Source: Mycobacterium intracellulare ATCC 13950 (lineage in GTDB: Bacteria; Actinomycetota; Actinomycetes; Mycobacteriales; Mycobacteriaceae). Taken from it: a stretch of 64,000 bases of DNA. The number at the start of each line of letters is the position of its first letter. The first letter of the stretch is position 1. This document shows positions 8,400-16,999 of the stretch, in pieces. The stretch lies in the NCBI RefSeq assembly GCF_000277125.1, contig NC_016946.1, positions 4,154,001 to 4,218,000 on the forward strand. Reading direction: 5' to 3'. A program made the translations under genes and the position numbers. A model generated the notes under the pieces. It was not told where the DNA came from and made no database searches. It was given only the letters and a program-made list of their open reading frames with translations.

Positions 8400-9710
8400 G
8401 TGACCTCCATTGTGATCGTGGGAAGCGGCTTCACCGGATTCACCTGCGCCCGCCGTCTGGCCCGGATTCTGCGCCGGCGGCACGCGCCCGTGGACATCAC
8501 GATCATTTCTCCGGTCGACTACATGCTGTACACACCGTTGCTGCCCGACGTGGCGGGCGGGGTGGTCGACGCCCGGTTTGTCGCTGTCCCACTGGCTAAT
8601 TCGTTGCGGGGCGTGCACGCGGTGCGCGGCCGCGTCGACGGGGTGGACTTCGCGCAACAGACGCTGACGTATTGCGATCCCGAGGAACGCAGCCATTCCA
8701 TGTCCTGGGACCGGCTGGTGCTCACGCCGGGGTCGGTGACGCGGTTGTTCGACGTCCCGGGCCTCGCGAGGCATGCGCGCGGGTTGAAGACCACCGCCGA
8801 GGCGCTCTACCTGCGCGACCACTTCGTCGAGCAGCTGGAGCTGGCCAACATCGAGGACGATCCGCAGGTGGCCGCCGCCCGGCGCACCGTGGTAGTGGTC
8901 GGCGCGTCCTACTCGGGCACCGAGTTGGTGGCGCAGCTGCGGGCGCTGGCCGACGCGGCGGCCAAACAGATGGGCTTCAACCCCGCCGAAGTGCGATTCC
9001 TGCTCCTGGACCTGGCGGAGCAGGTGATGCCCGAGGTGGGCAAGAAGCTCGGCGAGGCCGCGATGAAAGTGTTGCGCAAGCGCGGTATCGACGTCCGGCT
9101 CGGCGTCACGCTCAAGCAAGCGCACGCCGATCACGTTGTGCTGAGCGACGATTCACGCATCGACACGCACACGATCGCCTGGGTGACGGGGGTGACCGGC
9201 GCCCCGCTGATCCAAGACCTGGGGCTGCCGACCGAGAAAGGCCGGATCACGGTGCAGCCCGATCTGCAGGTGCCCGGTCACCCGGAGGTGTTCGCCGCCG
9301 GCGATGCGGCCGCGGTTCCCGACCTCACCCAGCCCGGCCAGATCACGCCGCCGACCGCCCAGCACGCCACCCGGCAGGGCAAGGTGCTGGCCCGCAACGT
9401 CGCCGCCAGCCTCGGTTACGGCAGCCCCAAGCAATACAAGCACCGCAACCTGGGTCTGGTGGTCGATCTCGGGCCCCGCTACGCGGTGGCCAACCCGCTG
9501 AACATCCAGTTGTCCGGGCTGCCGGCCAAACTCGTCACGAGGTCCTACCACCTGTACGCGATTCCGCGCGGCGTCAACCGATGGGCGGTCTCGCTGGCCT
9601 ACCTGACCGACGTGCTGTTCAACCGCTCCGTCGTCTCCATCGGGTTGTCCTCTGAGGACGACGCGCAATTCACGGCCAGCGAGGGCATCCCGATGCCCAA
9701 GACCAGCTGA
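8400..9710 (+). CDS. NAD(P)/FAD-dependent oxidoreductase (type II NADH dehydrogenase-like)
   Basis: A 436-residue pyridine nucleotide-disulfide oxidoreductase family flavoprotein resembling NDH-2. The FAD dinucleotide fold is at the N-terminus (IVIVGSGFTGFTCARRL) and the NADH fold is near residue 165 (VVVVGASYSGTELVAQL). The FAD-contacting VFAAGDAAAVP motif is near 300, followed by the quinone-side segment with TAQHATRQG. NDH-2 enzymes pass electrons from NADH to menaquinone at the membrane. The GTG start is set by the leaderless promoter. It could be a paralogue with another acceptor rather than the respiratory Ndh. Confidence 0.85.
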   Translation: MTSIVIVGSGFTGFTCARRLARILRRRHAPVDITIISPVDYMLYTPLLPDVAGGVVDARFVAVPLANSLRGVHAVRGRVDGVDFAQQTLTYCDPEERSHSMSWDRLVLTPGSVTRLFDVPGLARHARGLKTTAEALYLRDHFVEQLELANIEDDPQVAAARRTVVVVGASYSGTELVAQLRALADAAAKQMGFNPAEVRFLLLDLAEQVMPEVGKKLGEAAMKVLRKRGIDVRLGVTLKQAHADHVVLSDDSRIDTHTIAWVTGVTGAPLIQDLGLPTEKGRITVQPDLQVPGHPEVFAAGDAAAVPDLTQPGQITPPTAQHATRQGKVLARNVAASLGYGSPKQYKHRNLGLVVDLGPRYAVANPLNIQLSGLPAKLVTRSYHLYAIPRGVNRWAVSLAYLTDVLFNRSVVSIGLSSEDDAQFTASEGIPMPKTS

Positions 9711-9713
9711 TCG

Positions 9714-10250
9714 TCAGCCTTCGGCGGACTGCTGGGCCATCGCGTAGGCGAGCTGAAGGAAATCCGCCCCGGCCAACGCGCTGAAGACGCCCGCGATCAG
9801 CCGGGTGAACCGGGGTACGAACACCAGACCGATGGCGAATCCGGTGGCGACCCACATGTCCAGGCAGAACGGGCAGGTCAGCAACTCGCCCAGGCTGTGC
9901 CGAAGCTCGCTGTGCTCGCGGACCTCTTCCTGGACCTCGGCCGGCCCGCCGGTGCCCGCGTAATGCGTGAACGGGGCGCGCAGCGGACTGGTCACCGCGT
10001 CTTTGGTCAACGTTCGCGAGAGCTTGTGGGTGCCCAGCGTGAGGATGATCAGGTCCTGAATCCGCCAGCGCGACGGCAACGTGCGCCCGCTGACCACCGC
10101 GGCGATTACCGCCGCCGTCACGACGAGGCCGTAGACCACCAACACCGCCAGGTAGCCCCCCAGCGGGCGGGGATTGTCGCCGCGGTAGGCGTCCGCCTCC
10201 TTGCGTGCACCGTCCACCACCTGGGCGCCGGTTTCCGTCAACTCACCCAT
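9714..10250 (-). CDS. DUF1360 family membrane protein
   Basis: A 178-residue protein with three or more hydrophobic segments (about 29-52, 117-140 and near 150). The conserved TCPFCLDMWVA motif of DUF1360 proteins is at about 125-135. Homologues resemble a Bacillus sporulation protein, but the mycobacterial role is unknown. The start at 10250 is set by AAGGAG seven bases upstream; the frame stays open further upstream but only reads through the MerR gene. It is convergent with the NDH-like gene, three bases apart. Confidence 0.8.
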   Translation of the reverse strand: MGELTETGAQVVDGARKEADAYRGDNPRPLGGYLAVLVVYGLVVTAAVIAAVVSGRTLPSRWRIQDLIILTLGTHKLSRTLTKDAVTSPLRAPFTHYAGTGGPAEVQEEVREHSELRHSLGELLTCPFCLDMWVATGFAIGLVFVPRFTRLIAGVFSALAGADFLQLAYAMAQQSAEG

Positions 10251-10314
10251 CGCTTCTCCTTGAAGGCATAGGGGGTCGAGTACCCGGCGCCGCCCGGCGC
10301 AATCGGCGATCAGC

Positions 10315-10719
10315 TCACCGCCGCGTGCCCTCCCGGTCCCGGGACTCGGCGGGCTTGGCCGCCTTCGCCGCTTCTCGCAACGTGCGGTTGGTGGACCGCA
10401 GGTCGGTGTTGGCGGCCGCCAACGTCTCGTTGTCGTCTTCGAGTTCGAGGATGCGAGCGATGCCGGCCAGGTTGACGCCGGCCTCGACCAGACCGCTGAT
10501 GCGGCGGAGCCGCGCGAGGTCGTCGGCGCTGTAACGGCGCGTTCCCCCTTGACTTCTCGCGGGCATGAGCAGCCCGTAGCGTTCGTAGAGCCGCAACGAT
10601 TGCACCGGAATCCCGGACAGTTCGGCGGCCACCGAGATTCCGTACACGCCGTGGCCGGACGCCGGAGCCCCGGCCTCGCCGCGATGTTCGACCATCGCAC
10701 ATCCCCTCAGCTGATTCAT
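10315..10719 (-). CDS. MerR family regulator (HspR-like)
   Basis: A 134-residue MerR-type DNA-binding protein. The winged helix covers about residues 24-95 with YGISVAAELSGIPVQSLRLYERYGLL and GTRRYSADDLARLRRI, followed by a coiled-coil (LELEDDNETLAAANTDLRST). The motif set matches HspR-like heat-shock repressors more than metal-sensing MerR proteins, which would carry effector cysteines; these are absent. It is divergent from an Hsp20 gene 110 bp away and is very likely its regulator. The start may instead be the internal ATG eight codons in (MVEHRGE). Confidence 0.85.
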   Translation of the reverse strand: MNQLRGCAMVEHRGEAGAPASGHGVYGISVAAELSGIPVQSLRLYERYGLLMPARSQGGTRRYSADDLARLRRISGLVEAGVNLAGIARILELEDDNETLAAANTDLRSTNRTLREAAKAAKPAESRDREGTRR

Positions 10720-10741
10720 TCAAAAAATCTGTTTAGCACAC

Positions 10742-10770
10742 TTGCATGAATATGTCGACAATGCTATACC
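10742..10770 (+). promoter_or_regulatory. Putative promoter and MerR operator upstream of hsp20
   Basis: TTGCAT (10742-10747) and TATACC (10765-10770) are 17 bp apart and would serve as -35 and -10 for the hsp20 gene. The same stretch contains an imperfect dyad, TTGCAT-N13-ATGCTA, where a MerR-type regulator would be expected to bind. No clear HAIR (CTTGAGT-type) palindrome is present. Confidence 0.35.
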
Positions 10771-10829
10771 GAATCTATGTCGTCAGACACAGGAAATTTG
10801 TCGGACCACAGCGTAGATCGGAGTGAGAG

Positions 10830-11288
10830 GTGACAACCATGCTGATGCGTTCAGATCCCTTCCGTGAGCTCGACCGCTTTGCCCACCAGGTGCTCGGCAC
10901 GGCCGCCCGGCCTGCAGTGATGCCGATGGACGCCTGGCGCCAGGGCGAGGAGTTCGTCGTCGAGTTCGACCTGCCCGGCATCGATGCCGACTCGCTGGAC
11001 ATCGACATCGAGCGCAATGTCGTGACCGTGCGCGCCGAACGCCCGGCCCTCGACCCCAACCGCGAGATGCTGGCCACCGAGCGCCCGCGCGGCGTGTTCA
11101 GCCGCCAGCTGGTGCTCGGCGAAAACCTCGACACCGACAAGATCCAGGCCTCCTATTCCGAAGGTGTCCTGAGTCTGCACATCCCGGTGGCCGAGAAGGC
11201 CAAGCCCCGCAAGATCGCCGTCGGCCGCGGCGACGGGCACCGCGCCGTCGCAGAGGGCGCCACCCAGCGCGAGGTCATCAACGCCTGA
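10830..11288 (+). CDS. Hsp20/alpha-crystallin family small heat-shock protein
   Basis: A 152-residue small heat-shock protein, a holdase chaperone. The alpha-crystallin domain spans about 40-135: [21 protein letters not shown] at its start and the conserved [18 protein letters not shown] at its end. The GTG start has GGAGTGAG upstream. It resembles the 18-kDa antigen/Hsp18 group of M. avium and M. leprae. Control by the divergent MerR/HspR-like repressor is inferred from arrangement. Confidence 0.92.
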   Translation: MTTMLMRSDPFRELDRFAHQVLGTAARPAVMPMDAWRQGEEFVVEFDLPGIDADSLDIDIERNVVTVRAERPALDPNREMLATERPRGVFSRQLVLGENLDTDKIQASYSEGVLSLHIPVAEKAKPRKIAVGRGDGHRAVAEGATQREVINA

Positions 11289-11381
11289 CCGGGCGACGGA
11301 CCGGGCGGCGGCCGCAGGCGCACGCGCTCGCGTGCCGGCCTCGCGGCCGCCGCCCGCCACGGCAGTGAGCGAGGAGCCACG

Positions 11382-12071
11382 GTGGAATCGACATGGGAAC
11401 TCAACGGCGAAACGGCCAGCGTCGAGCAGGCGTTGTCCGGCGGCAACGCGCAACCCGCGGGCTGGTTTCGGTTCCACTTCACCGATCAGCGGTGGGAATG
11501 GTCGGAACAGGTGCAGCGGATGCACGGCTACGAGCCGGGCACCGTCGTGCCCACCACCGATTTGGTGCTCTCGCACAAACACCCCGATGACCGCGGGCAG
11601 GTCGCGGCCACCATCGATCAGATCGTGAACACCCGCCAGGCGTTCAGCACCCGGCACCGGATCATCGACACCGGCGGAAACGTACGCCACGTCGTCGTGG
11701 TCGGCGATCGGCTCTACAACGACGACGGCGACGTGATCGGGACGCACGGGTTCTACATCGACGTCTCCGCATCGAACGGGCAGGTGCACGAGGACGCGGT
11801 CAGCGCAAAACTCGCTCAGATCAGCGAGAATCGGGCGGGCATCGAACGCGCCAAGGGCATGCTGATGCTGATCTACGGCCTCAGCGACAGCGCGGCCTTC
11901 GAGTTGCTCCGATGGCTCTCGCAGGAGGCGAATGTCAAGCTGCGCACGCTCGCCGAGCAGATCGCCGAGGACTTCCGCGGCGCGGGCTTGCCGCTCAATA
12001 CCCAGTCGGAATTCGACCATTTGCTCCTGACGGCGCACCAGCGCGTCCGTCCCGCCGACGACCGCGGGTAA
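11382..12071 (+). CDS. PAS-ANTAR regulator
   Basis: A 229-residue protein with an N-terminal PAS fold (about 25-130; WFRFHFTDQRWEWSEQVQRM, HPDD, TRHRIIDTGGNVRHV) and a C-terminal ANTAR domain (about 145-205; ISENRAGIERAKGMLMLIYG, AFELLRWLSQEANVKL). It should bind RNA hairpins as an antiterminator in response to a ligand or redox cue sensed by PAS. The GTG start follows GAGCGAGGAG. It is a second ANTAR protein in this neighbourhood with a different sensor domain. Confidence 0.87.
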   Translation: MESTWELNGETASVEQALSGGNAQPAGWFRFHFTDQRWEWSEQVQRMHGYEPGTVVPTTDLVLSHKHPDDRGQVAATIDQIVNTRQAFSTRHRIIDTGGNVRHVVVVGDRLYNDDGDVIGTHGFYIDVSASNGQVHEDAVSAKLAQISENRAGIERAKGMLMLIYGLSDSAAFELLRWLSQEANVKLRTLAEQIAEDFRGAGLPLNTQSEFDHLLLTAHQRVRPADDRG

Positions 12072-12127
12072 GGCACTGCAGCCCACGTCTTTTCGGCGTG
12101 GGCGACCCGCTGGGGACCGTCCGCATT

Positions 12128-12133
12128 TATGCT
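12128..12133 (+). promoter_or_regulatory. Predicted -10 element (TATGCT), leaderless start
   Basis: TATGCT followed by seven bases and the ATG at 12141 marks a leaderless promoter for the two-component operon. It overlaps an in-frame ATG at 12129, which would then lie within the -10 and not be transcribed. Confidence 0.55.
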
Positions 12134-12140
12134 GACCACG

Positions 12141-13286
12141 ATGGCGAATCACGGCCCCGATCCCACGACGCCGCTGTGGCGCGCGGCGCAGGTTTTTCGG
12201 TTGCTGAGTTGCGTGTATGCCGCCGGGTTTCAAATCGCGATCAATCCCGATCTGCGCCGGCCCGCGCTCGGTTGGGTCCTGTTCACTGTGCTGATCGGCT
12301 GGAGCGCGGCGTGCGCCGTCGCCTACCTGCGGGGGTTCGGGCGACGACCGTCCTGGGTGCTGGCCGAGATCGCGATCGCGGTGTTGCTCATGTGGTCGAA
12401 CACCGTCGTCGCGACGCCGCACTGGGCGGCCGAGAACCAGACCTGGCCGACGACGTTGTGGGCGAGCAATCCCACGATTTCCGCCGCGATCCAGTTCGGC
12501 CCCGGTGGCGGGATGCTGACGGGCCTGGCGGTGATGGCCACCAATTTCGCCGTCAAGGACTACCTCGCCCTCAACCTGGGGCACAACGCCACCGTCATCA
12601 TCGAGCTGGCCATCGGCATGGCGATCGGCATGGCCGCGCAGACCGCGCGCCGCGCGCACGCCGAACTGCAACGGGCCGCCCAGTTGAGCGCCGCGGTGCA
12701 GGAACGCGAGCGGCTGTCCCGCGAGGTGCACGACGGCGCCATCCAGGTGCTGGCGCTGGTCGCCAAGAAGGGCCATGAAATCGGCGGCGCCACAGCGGAA
12801 CTCGCCGACCTGGCGAGCGAGCAAGAACGAGCGCTGCGTCGATGGGCGGCATGCACCGATATCGATCCCGATGCCGACGGCGCCACGATGGATCTGCGCA
12901 CGCTGCTGCGATGCCGGGCGTCCGACCGGGTGTCGATCAGCCTGCCGGCGACTCCGGTGTTGTTGGGACGCCGGATAGGGACGGAGCTCGACGCCGCGGT
13001 GGGCAATGCCCTGGACAACGTCGGTGCCCATGCGGGACCGGAGGCACGCGCGTACGTACTCGTGGAGGACCTCGGCGATTCCGTCGTGGTCAGTGTCCGC
13101 GACGACGGCGTGGGCATTGCGGCCGGTCGACTCGAGGAGGCGGCGCGTCAGGGACGCCTGGGCGTCTCCCAATCGATCGTCGGGCGGCTGGCGTCGCTCG
13201 GCGGCACCGCGCAACTGCGCAGCGGCCCCGGCGAGGGCACCGAGTGGGAGTTGTGCGTGCCCCGCGGGGAGGGACGTCGTGGCTGA
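12141..13286 (+). CDS. Sensor histidine kinase (NarL-type, MacS-like)
   Basis: A 381-residue membrane kinase. About five or six hydrophobic helices (20-165) form an integral sensor. They are followed by a HisKA_3 dimerisation box with the phosphoacceptor His197 in RLSREVHDGA and a C-terminal HATPase (GNALDNVGAHAG as N box, DDGVGI as G1). It would phosphorylate the response regulator encoded immediately downstream, whose gene overlaps it by 8 bp. The layout resembles actinobacterial MacRS systems. The start at 12141 rather than 12129 is chosen from the leaderless -10 element. The signal is unknown. Confidence 0.88.
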   Translation: MANHGPDPTTPLWRAAQVFRLLSCVYAAGFQIAINPDLRRPALGWVLFTVLIGWSAACAVAYLRGFGRRPSWVLAEIAIAVLLMWSNTVVATPHWAAENQTWPTTLWASNPTISAAIQFGPGGGMLTGLAVMATNFAVKDYLALNLGHNATVIIELAIGMAIGMAAQTARRAHAELQRAAQLSAAVQERERLSREVHDGAIQVLALVAKKGHEIGGATAELADLASEQERALRRWAACTDIDPDADGATMDLRTLLRCRASDRVSISLPATPVLLGRRIGTELDAAVGNALDNVGAHAGPEARAYVLVEDLGDSVVVSVRDDGVGIAAGRLEEAARQGRLGVSQSIVGRLASLGGTAQLRSGPGEGTEWELCVPRGEGRRG

Positions 13287-13944
13287 GGATGCGGCGCCGG
13301 CGACGGTGATGGTGGTCGACGACCATCCGATCTGGCGTGATGCGGTCGCGCGCGACCTGGCCGAGGGCGGATTCACCGTGGTGGCCACGGCCGACGGGGT
13401 GGCCGCCGCGGGGCGGCGGGCGGCCGTGGTCAAACCCGACGTGGTGGTGATGGATATGCAGCTGCCCGACGGGAACGGCGCACAGGCCACCGCGGCGGTG
13501 CTCGCGGCGTCGCCGTCGACGCGGGTGCTGGTGCTGTCGGCCTCCGACGAACGTGAGGACGTCTTGGAAGCCGTCAAAGCCGGTGCGACGGGATACCTGG
13601 TCAAGAGCGCCTCGAAATCCGAACTGGCACAGGCTGTGACGGCGACGGCCGCGGGCCGGGCCGTGTTCACCCCGGGGCTGGCCGGACTGGTGCTGGGTGA
13701 ATACCGGCGCATCGCGCAGAGCAAGGACGACGGCCCCGCCCGTCCCAGCCTGACCGAACGCGAGACAGAGGTGTTGCGGTACGTCGCAAAAGGGCTGTCC
13801 GCCAAGCAGATCGCCATGAAGCTGTCGTTGAGCCACCGCACGGTCGAAAACCATGTGCAGGCGACATTCCGTAAGCTTCAGGTCGCGAACCGGGTGGAAT
13901 TGGCGCGCTACGCGATCGAGCATGGCCTGGACTCCGAACCGTGA
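13279..13944 (+). CDS. LuxR/NarL family response regulator
   Basis: A 221-residue response regulator. The receiver domain has the acidic pair in VVDDHP (14-15), the phosphoacceptor Asp59 in VVVMDMQLPDG, and Lys in LVKSASK. The C-terminal LuxR-type helix-turn-helix (158-221) reads LTERETEVLRYVAKGLS with SHRTVENHV as recognition helix. The GTG start overlaps the kinase stop by 8 bp with GGGGAGGGA upstream, so the pair is translationally coupled. Confidence 0.92.
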   Translation: MAEDAAPATVMVVDDHPIWRDAVARDLAEGGFTVVATADGVAAAGRRAAVVKPDVVVMDMQLPDGNGAQATAAVLAASPSTRVLVLSASDEREDVLEAVKAGATGYLVKSASKSELAQAVTATAAGRAVFTPGLAGLVLGEYRRIAQSKDDGPARPSLTERETEVLRYVAKGLSAKQIAMKLSLSHRTVENHVQATFRKLQVANRVELARYAIEHGLDSEP

Positions 13945-13951
13945 CCCGCTG

Positions 13952-15256
13952 TTAGCGGGGTGCCCCGCCGGTCTCGTGGGCCACCGCCCGCGCGGCGACG
14001 AGTGCGGCCACGACCACGGCCATGCACACCAGCCCGTCGTCCTTGAGGCCCCACCTGATCGCGGCCAGGATCGCGACACCGGCCACGCACAGCAGCGCGC
14101 CGACGACCGCGCCCCGCCCGCGCGAGGTGACGGTCCCGGCGCCGTCCCAGCCGGCCAGCGGGTTGTTTTCGAGCGGCCGCAACGCGACGAACAGCACGGC
14201 CACGGCGAGGACCACGATGAGCACCTGCGCGACGCTGACGGCGAGGAAATCCGGCTGGCCCGGAAACCGCGGGGAGCCAAGGTAATCGAAGAGCAGGTGC
14301 ACGCCCAGCAGCACCGGCATGTGCCACAGGTAGAGGGTCATTGCTCCGGAGTTGCCGATCGCGGTCCACCACCACACCCGCGGTCGCTGCGCCCAGCGCG
14401 CGATCGCCGGTGCGGCCGCGATGGCCAAGGCGCTCAAGATGATTGCGTGCCCGGCCAAGAGCAACGACGGCGGGCTGGTGTTGGAAAGGTGGTGATCCCC
14501 GGTGCCGACCATGCTGATCTGGTACGGCCCCCAGCGCACCAGTGCGATGTCCACGGCGAAGAAGACGCCGGCCACGGTTAGCGCGGCGCGGCCGTCGAGC
14601 AGCCGGCGGCGGTAGGCGACGCCGAACATGGCCGGAATGAGCCAGACGCACAAGTTGAGGTAGCCCAGCGGCATCATCGCCGGCGAATGCAGCCTTATGA
14701 CGTCGATCAGCGCGATCGCCCCGTAGACCGCTGCCACGCCCGCGGCGAGGCGCCGCGCCGTGGTGATGCGATACAGCATCGGCATGGCGGCCAGCACCAG
14801 GACGTAGGCGCCCAGGAACCACAGCAGCTGCGTGCTGACGCCGGCAATCGGCTCGTAAATGTGTTGGGGCAGAGCCCGATACAGCACGGTCAGCGCGACC
14901 GCCCAGAACGCCAGGTAGTAGAACACCGGCCGGAACAGCCTGGTGCAGCGTTTCATCAGCCAGTCTCCCCAGTTGGTGCCCGGGGACCAGGAGGACAGGC
15001 AGGCCGCGGCGCCGGCGAAGAAGAACAGCGGCATGATCTGAAGCAGCCAGGTCGCCGCCTGGAACAACATCGAGGTGGTGAGCAGGTTGTCCCAGATCAG
15101 GACATGGTTTTCGATGACGCTGATGGCCATCACGGTATGGCCGAGCACCACACCGATCAGGGAGGTGATGCGGATGACGTCCAGGACGCGATCACGGTCG
15201 GCCGGCGTGCGCGCGGCCACCTCGGCGACGTCGGGAAATCTGGCGAGAGTTGACAT
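13952..15256 (-). CDS. Membrane acyltransferase (OafA/YrhL type)
   Basis: A 434-residue integral membrane protein of the acyltransferase-3 family, with about ten to twelve hydrophobic helices. The N-terminal catalytic region shows VLDVIRITSLIGVVLGHT (the R/H pair of the family). Members transfer acetyl, succinyl or other acyl groups to cell-envelope sugars or lipids. GAAGGA precedes the ATG. It is convergent with the two-component genes, with 7 bp between stops. A 20-bp palindrome lies about 113 bp upstream of the start and could be its operator. Confidence 0.85.
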   Translation of the reverse strand: MSTLARFPDVAEVAARTPADRDRVLDVIRITSLIGVVLGHTVMAISVIENHVLIWDNLLTTSMLFQAATWLLQIMPLFFFAGAAACLSSWSPGTNWGDWLMKRCTRLFRPVFYYLAFWAVALTVLYRALPQHIYEPIAGVSTQLLWFLGAYVLVLAAMPMLYRITTARRLAAGVAAVYGAIALIDVIRLHSPAMMPLGYLNLCVWLIPAMFGVAYRRRLLDGRAALTVAGVFFAVDIALVRWGPYQISMVGTGDHHLSNTSPPSLLLAGHAIILSALAIAAAPAIARWAQRPRVWWWTAIGNSGAMTLYLWHMPVLLGVHLLFDYLGSPRFPGQPDFLAVSVAQVLIVVLAVAVLFVALRPLENNPLAGWDGAGTVTSRGRGAVVGALLCVAGVAILAAIRWGLKDDGLVCMAVVVAALVAARAVAHETGGAPR

Positions 15257-15368
15257 GGGTGTCCTTCTGTGAATCGGGATGAAAGCGTTGCGGCGGAGCC
15301 GAAGTCGTGCGATGAAAGAAGCATTGCCGACCGCGCGGCTGTGAGCCTGAGCGGTTCTACGCGTTGGG

Positions 15369-15388
15369 GCTGAGTAGTACTACTCAGC
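15369..15388. promoter_or_regulatory. Perfect 20-bp palindrome
   Basis: GCTGAGTAGTACTACTCAGC reads the same on both strands over 20 bases. It overlaps the stop codon of the YiaA-like gene and lies upstream of the acyltransferase gene. A perfect dyad with no spacer fits a dimeric repressor (TetR-like) site better than a terminator, since no T-run follows and a hairpin would lack a loop. Confidence 0.55.
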
Positions 15389-15674
15389 TCGCGGTGTTGA
15401 GTGGGTCGTAGTCGGCCAGCAGCCTCTCGATGCGGGCTTCGTCGAGTCGGACCCGCACGGTTGCGGCTTCCTGCTGGTCGCGAATGACCTTGGCCAGCGT
15501 GAACGCGCTCGACACCAAAAAGAGGAAGGTGATGCCGAGGAACAGTCGCTGCCACGCGTCAAGGGGAAGAAAGTAAATCCCGGCCAGCGCGGTGAGAAAG
15601 CTGATCGCGAAGGCGACGGCGGCCTGAACGAAGAAGGCGGCGGTGGTTTTTGACATGCTGTTGGGAACGGTCAT
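15384..15674 (-). CDS. YiaA/YiaB family inner membrane protein
   Basis: A 96-residue protein with two membrane helices (about FFVQAAVAFAISFLTALAG and RLFLGITFLFLVSSAFTLA), then a charged tail with KVIRDQQEAA, the layout of YiaA/YiaB-type proteins. Function is unknown. The start is ambiguous: ATG at 15674 is used, an ATG at 15656 and a GTG at 15698 are alternatives, and none has a strong ribosome binding site. It overlaps the end of the preceding small membrane ORF by 4 bp, which suggests coupling. Confidence 0.7.
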   Translation of the reverse strand: MTVPNSMSKTTAAFFVQAAVAFAISFLTALAGIYFLPLDAWQRLFLGITFLFLVSSAFTLAKVIRDQQEAATVRVRLDEARIERLLADYDPLNTAS

Positions 15675-16018
15675 GCCAATAAGCCTGCGACGGCGCACCC
15701 TTGGCGGGGATCCGTAAGACTACTCAGATTTGGCGACGACTCGGGGTGCCCTCGACAGCGACGCCGCAACACTCGCGGCGCACGCCGCCCGGGCATCGTG
15801 GCGATCACCGTCGCCACCTCCACCACGGCGAAGTGGGCATCCACGACCGGTTTGACCACCAACACCACGGCGAGGGCGGGCACGATCAGCAGCACCGACC
15901 ACGCCACGAGGCTGTCACCGGGGATGCGTGAATTTGCCTCTGTGGCAAACACATACAACAAGACGAGCAACAGGGCCGCCGCGCCGAAAACGACCGTGGC
16001 GATCCCGCGTGCTTTCAA
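15671..16018 (-). CDS. Small hypothetical membrane protein
   Basis: A 115-residue ORF with two hydrophobic segments (about 6-26 and 38-58) and an Arg-rich tail. It would start at a TTG that overlaps the TGA of the upstream SDR gene and end overlapping the YiaA-like start, the packing of a coupled operon. The last 35 residues look less protein-like, so the true end or frame may differ. I do not recognise a family. Confidence 0.45.
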   Translation of the reverse strand: MKARGIATVVFGAAALLLVLLYVFATEANSRIPGDSLVAWSVLLIVPALAVVLVVKPVVDAHFAVVEVATVIATMPGRRAPRVLRRRCRGHPESSPNLSSLTDPRQGCAVAGLLA

Positions 16019-16869
16019 AGCCCCATCTTGAGGCCTGCTCCGGCGTCGATGAACAGTTGCTGGCCGGTGACATAGCGGGATTCGTCGGATGCCAGGTAGA
16101 TCACGGCGTGGGAGATGTCGGCGGGGTCGACGTAGGGGACGGGGATGGCTTGCATGAAGGGGAAGGTGACTTCGGCGTCGGAGCGGGTCGGGTTGGCCAG
16201 GTCAGGACGAAACGTTTTGTAGGTGTTGTCGTTGTGCAGCATGTGGGTGTCGACGTTGGTGGGGTGTACGGCGTTGACCCGGATGCGGTGCGGTCCGAGG
16301 GTGAGGGCGAGTGCTTTGGTGTAGTCCCTGATCATGGTCTTGGATAGGGCGTAGGCGGCCCCGCCTGGACCTTTGAGCGTGGCGCCGTGGAGGCCGGTCT
16401 GCGGCACCAGCCCAGCGATGGAGCCGGTGACGATCACCGATGCGCCTGGATGCAGGTGTGGGAAGCCAACGTGGATGGTGTTGACTACGCCGATGAAGTC
16501 GACGTCGAAGGCGTCGATGAATCCTTGCGGGGGGATGTGTTCTCCCAGGGGCATGATGGCGGCGTTGGCCACGACGACGTCGAGGCCGCCGAGTTCAGCC
16601 ACGGCGTCGTCGAAGGCTTTCTTGAGTGCGGCGCGGTCGCGGACGTCGACTTGGGCAGTCACTGCACGGCGGCCGGACTTTTCGACGAGATCTTTGGTCT
16701 CGTCCAGGTCGGCGGGGGTGGCCATCGGGTATTCGGCGGTTTCGATGTCGGCGCAGACGTCAAGGGCGATGACGTCGGCACCTTCGTCGGCCGCGTGAAC
16801 GGCGTGGCTCCGGCCTTGTCCGCGGCCGGCGCCGGTGATGGCGATGACTTTTCCGTTGAGTCGGTTCAC
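16015..16869 (-). CDS. Mycofactocin-coupled SDR family oxidoreductase
   Basis: A 284-residue short-chain dehydrogenase of the mycofactocin-associated subfamily. This is shown by the N-terminal pattern GAGRGQGRSHAV (13-24) followed by GADVIALDVC, and by the insertion near 40-60. The catalytic residues are Ser150, Tyr173 and Lys177 (YALSK). Such SDRs keep NAD bound and are thought to exchange electrons with the peptide cofactor mycofactocin instead of free NAD; no mft genes are in the window. The GTG start follows GAGGAG. The gene lies 130 bp after the P450 gene on the same strand and probably oxidises an alcohol made by that system. Confidence 0.9.
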   Translation of the reverse strand: MNRLNGKVIAITGAGRGQGRSHAVHAADEGADVIALDVCADIETAEYPMATPADLDETKDLVEKSGRRAVTAQVDVRDRAALKKAFDDAVAELGGLDVVVANAAIMPLGEHIPPQGFIDAFDVDFIGVVNTIHVGFPHLHPGASVIVTGSIAGLVPQTGLHGATLKGPGGAAYALSKTMIRDYTKALALTLGPHRIRVNAVHPTNVDTHMLHNDNTYKTFRPDLANPTRSDAEVTFPFMQAIPVPYVDPADISHAVIYLASDESRYVTGQQLFIDAGAGLKMGL

Positions 16870-16962
16870 TGTTGGACTCCTCGCTAATTCACGAAACCGC
16901 GTAGGGCGTCTATGCCGAACATGGGGCTGACCATGAATGAGTAGTCGGGATATGTTTTCTAC

Positions 16963-16971
16963 CACTGAGTG
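16963..16971. promoter_or_regulatory. Short palindrome (CACTGAGTG) upstream of the SDR gene
   Basis: CACTGAGTG is a 9-bp dyad in the 130-bp gap between the P450 and SDR genes. TGAGTAGT nearby (16938-16945) matches half of the 20-bp palindrome at 15369. This gap may hold a separate promoter for the SDR gene. Confidence 0.25.
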
Positions 16972-16999
16972 ATTCAGGTTCCTACCGGCGTCACACGCC

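Noticed and set aside
10720..10829. HAIR element for HspR
   Set aside because: No CTTGAGT-N7-ACTCAAG-like palindrome is present; only a weak TTGCAT-N13-ATGCTA dyad was seen.
10851..13841. A 996-codon open frame on the minus strand opposite hsp20, the PAS-ANTAR gene and the two-component genes
   Set aside because: It is antisense to four clear genes, has Arg/Ala/His-rich composition typical of GC-rich reverse frames, and shows no domain.
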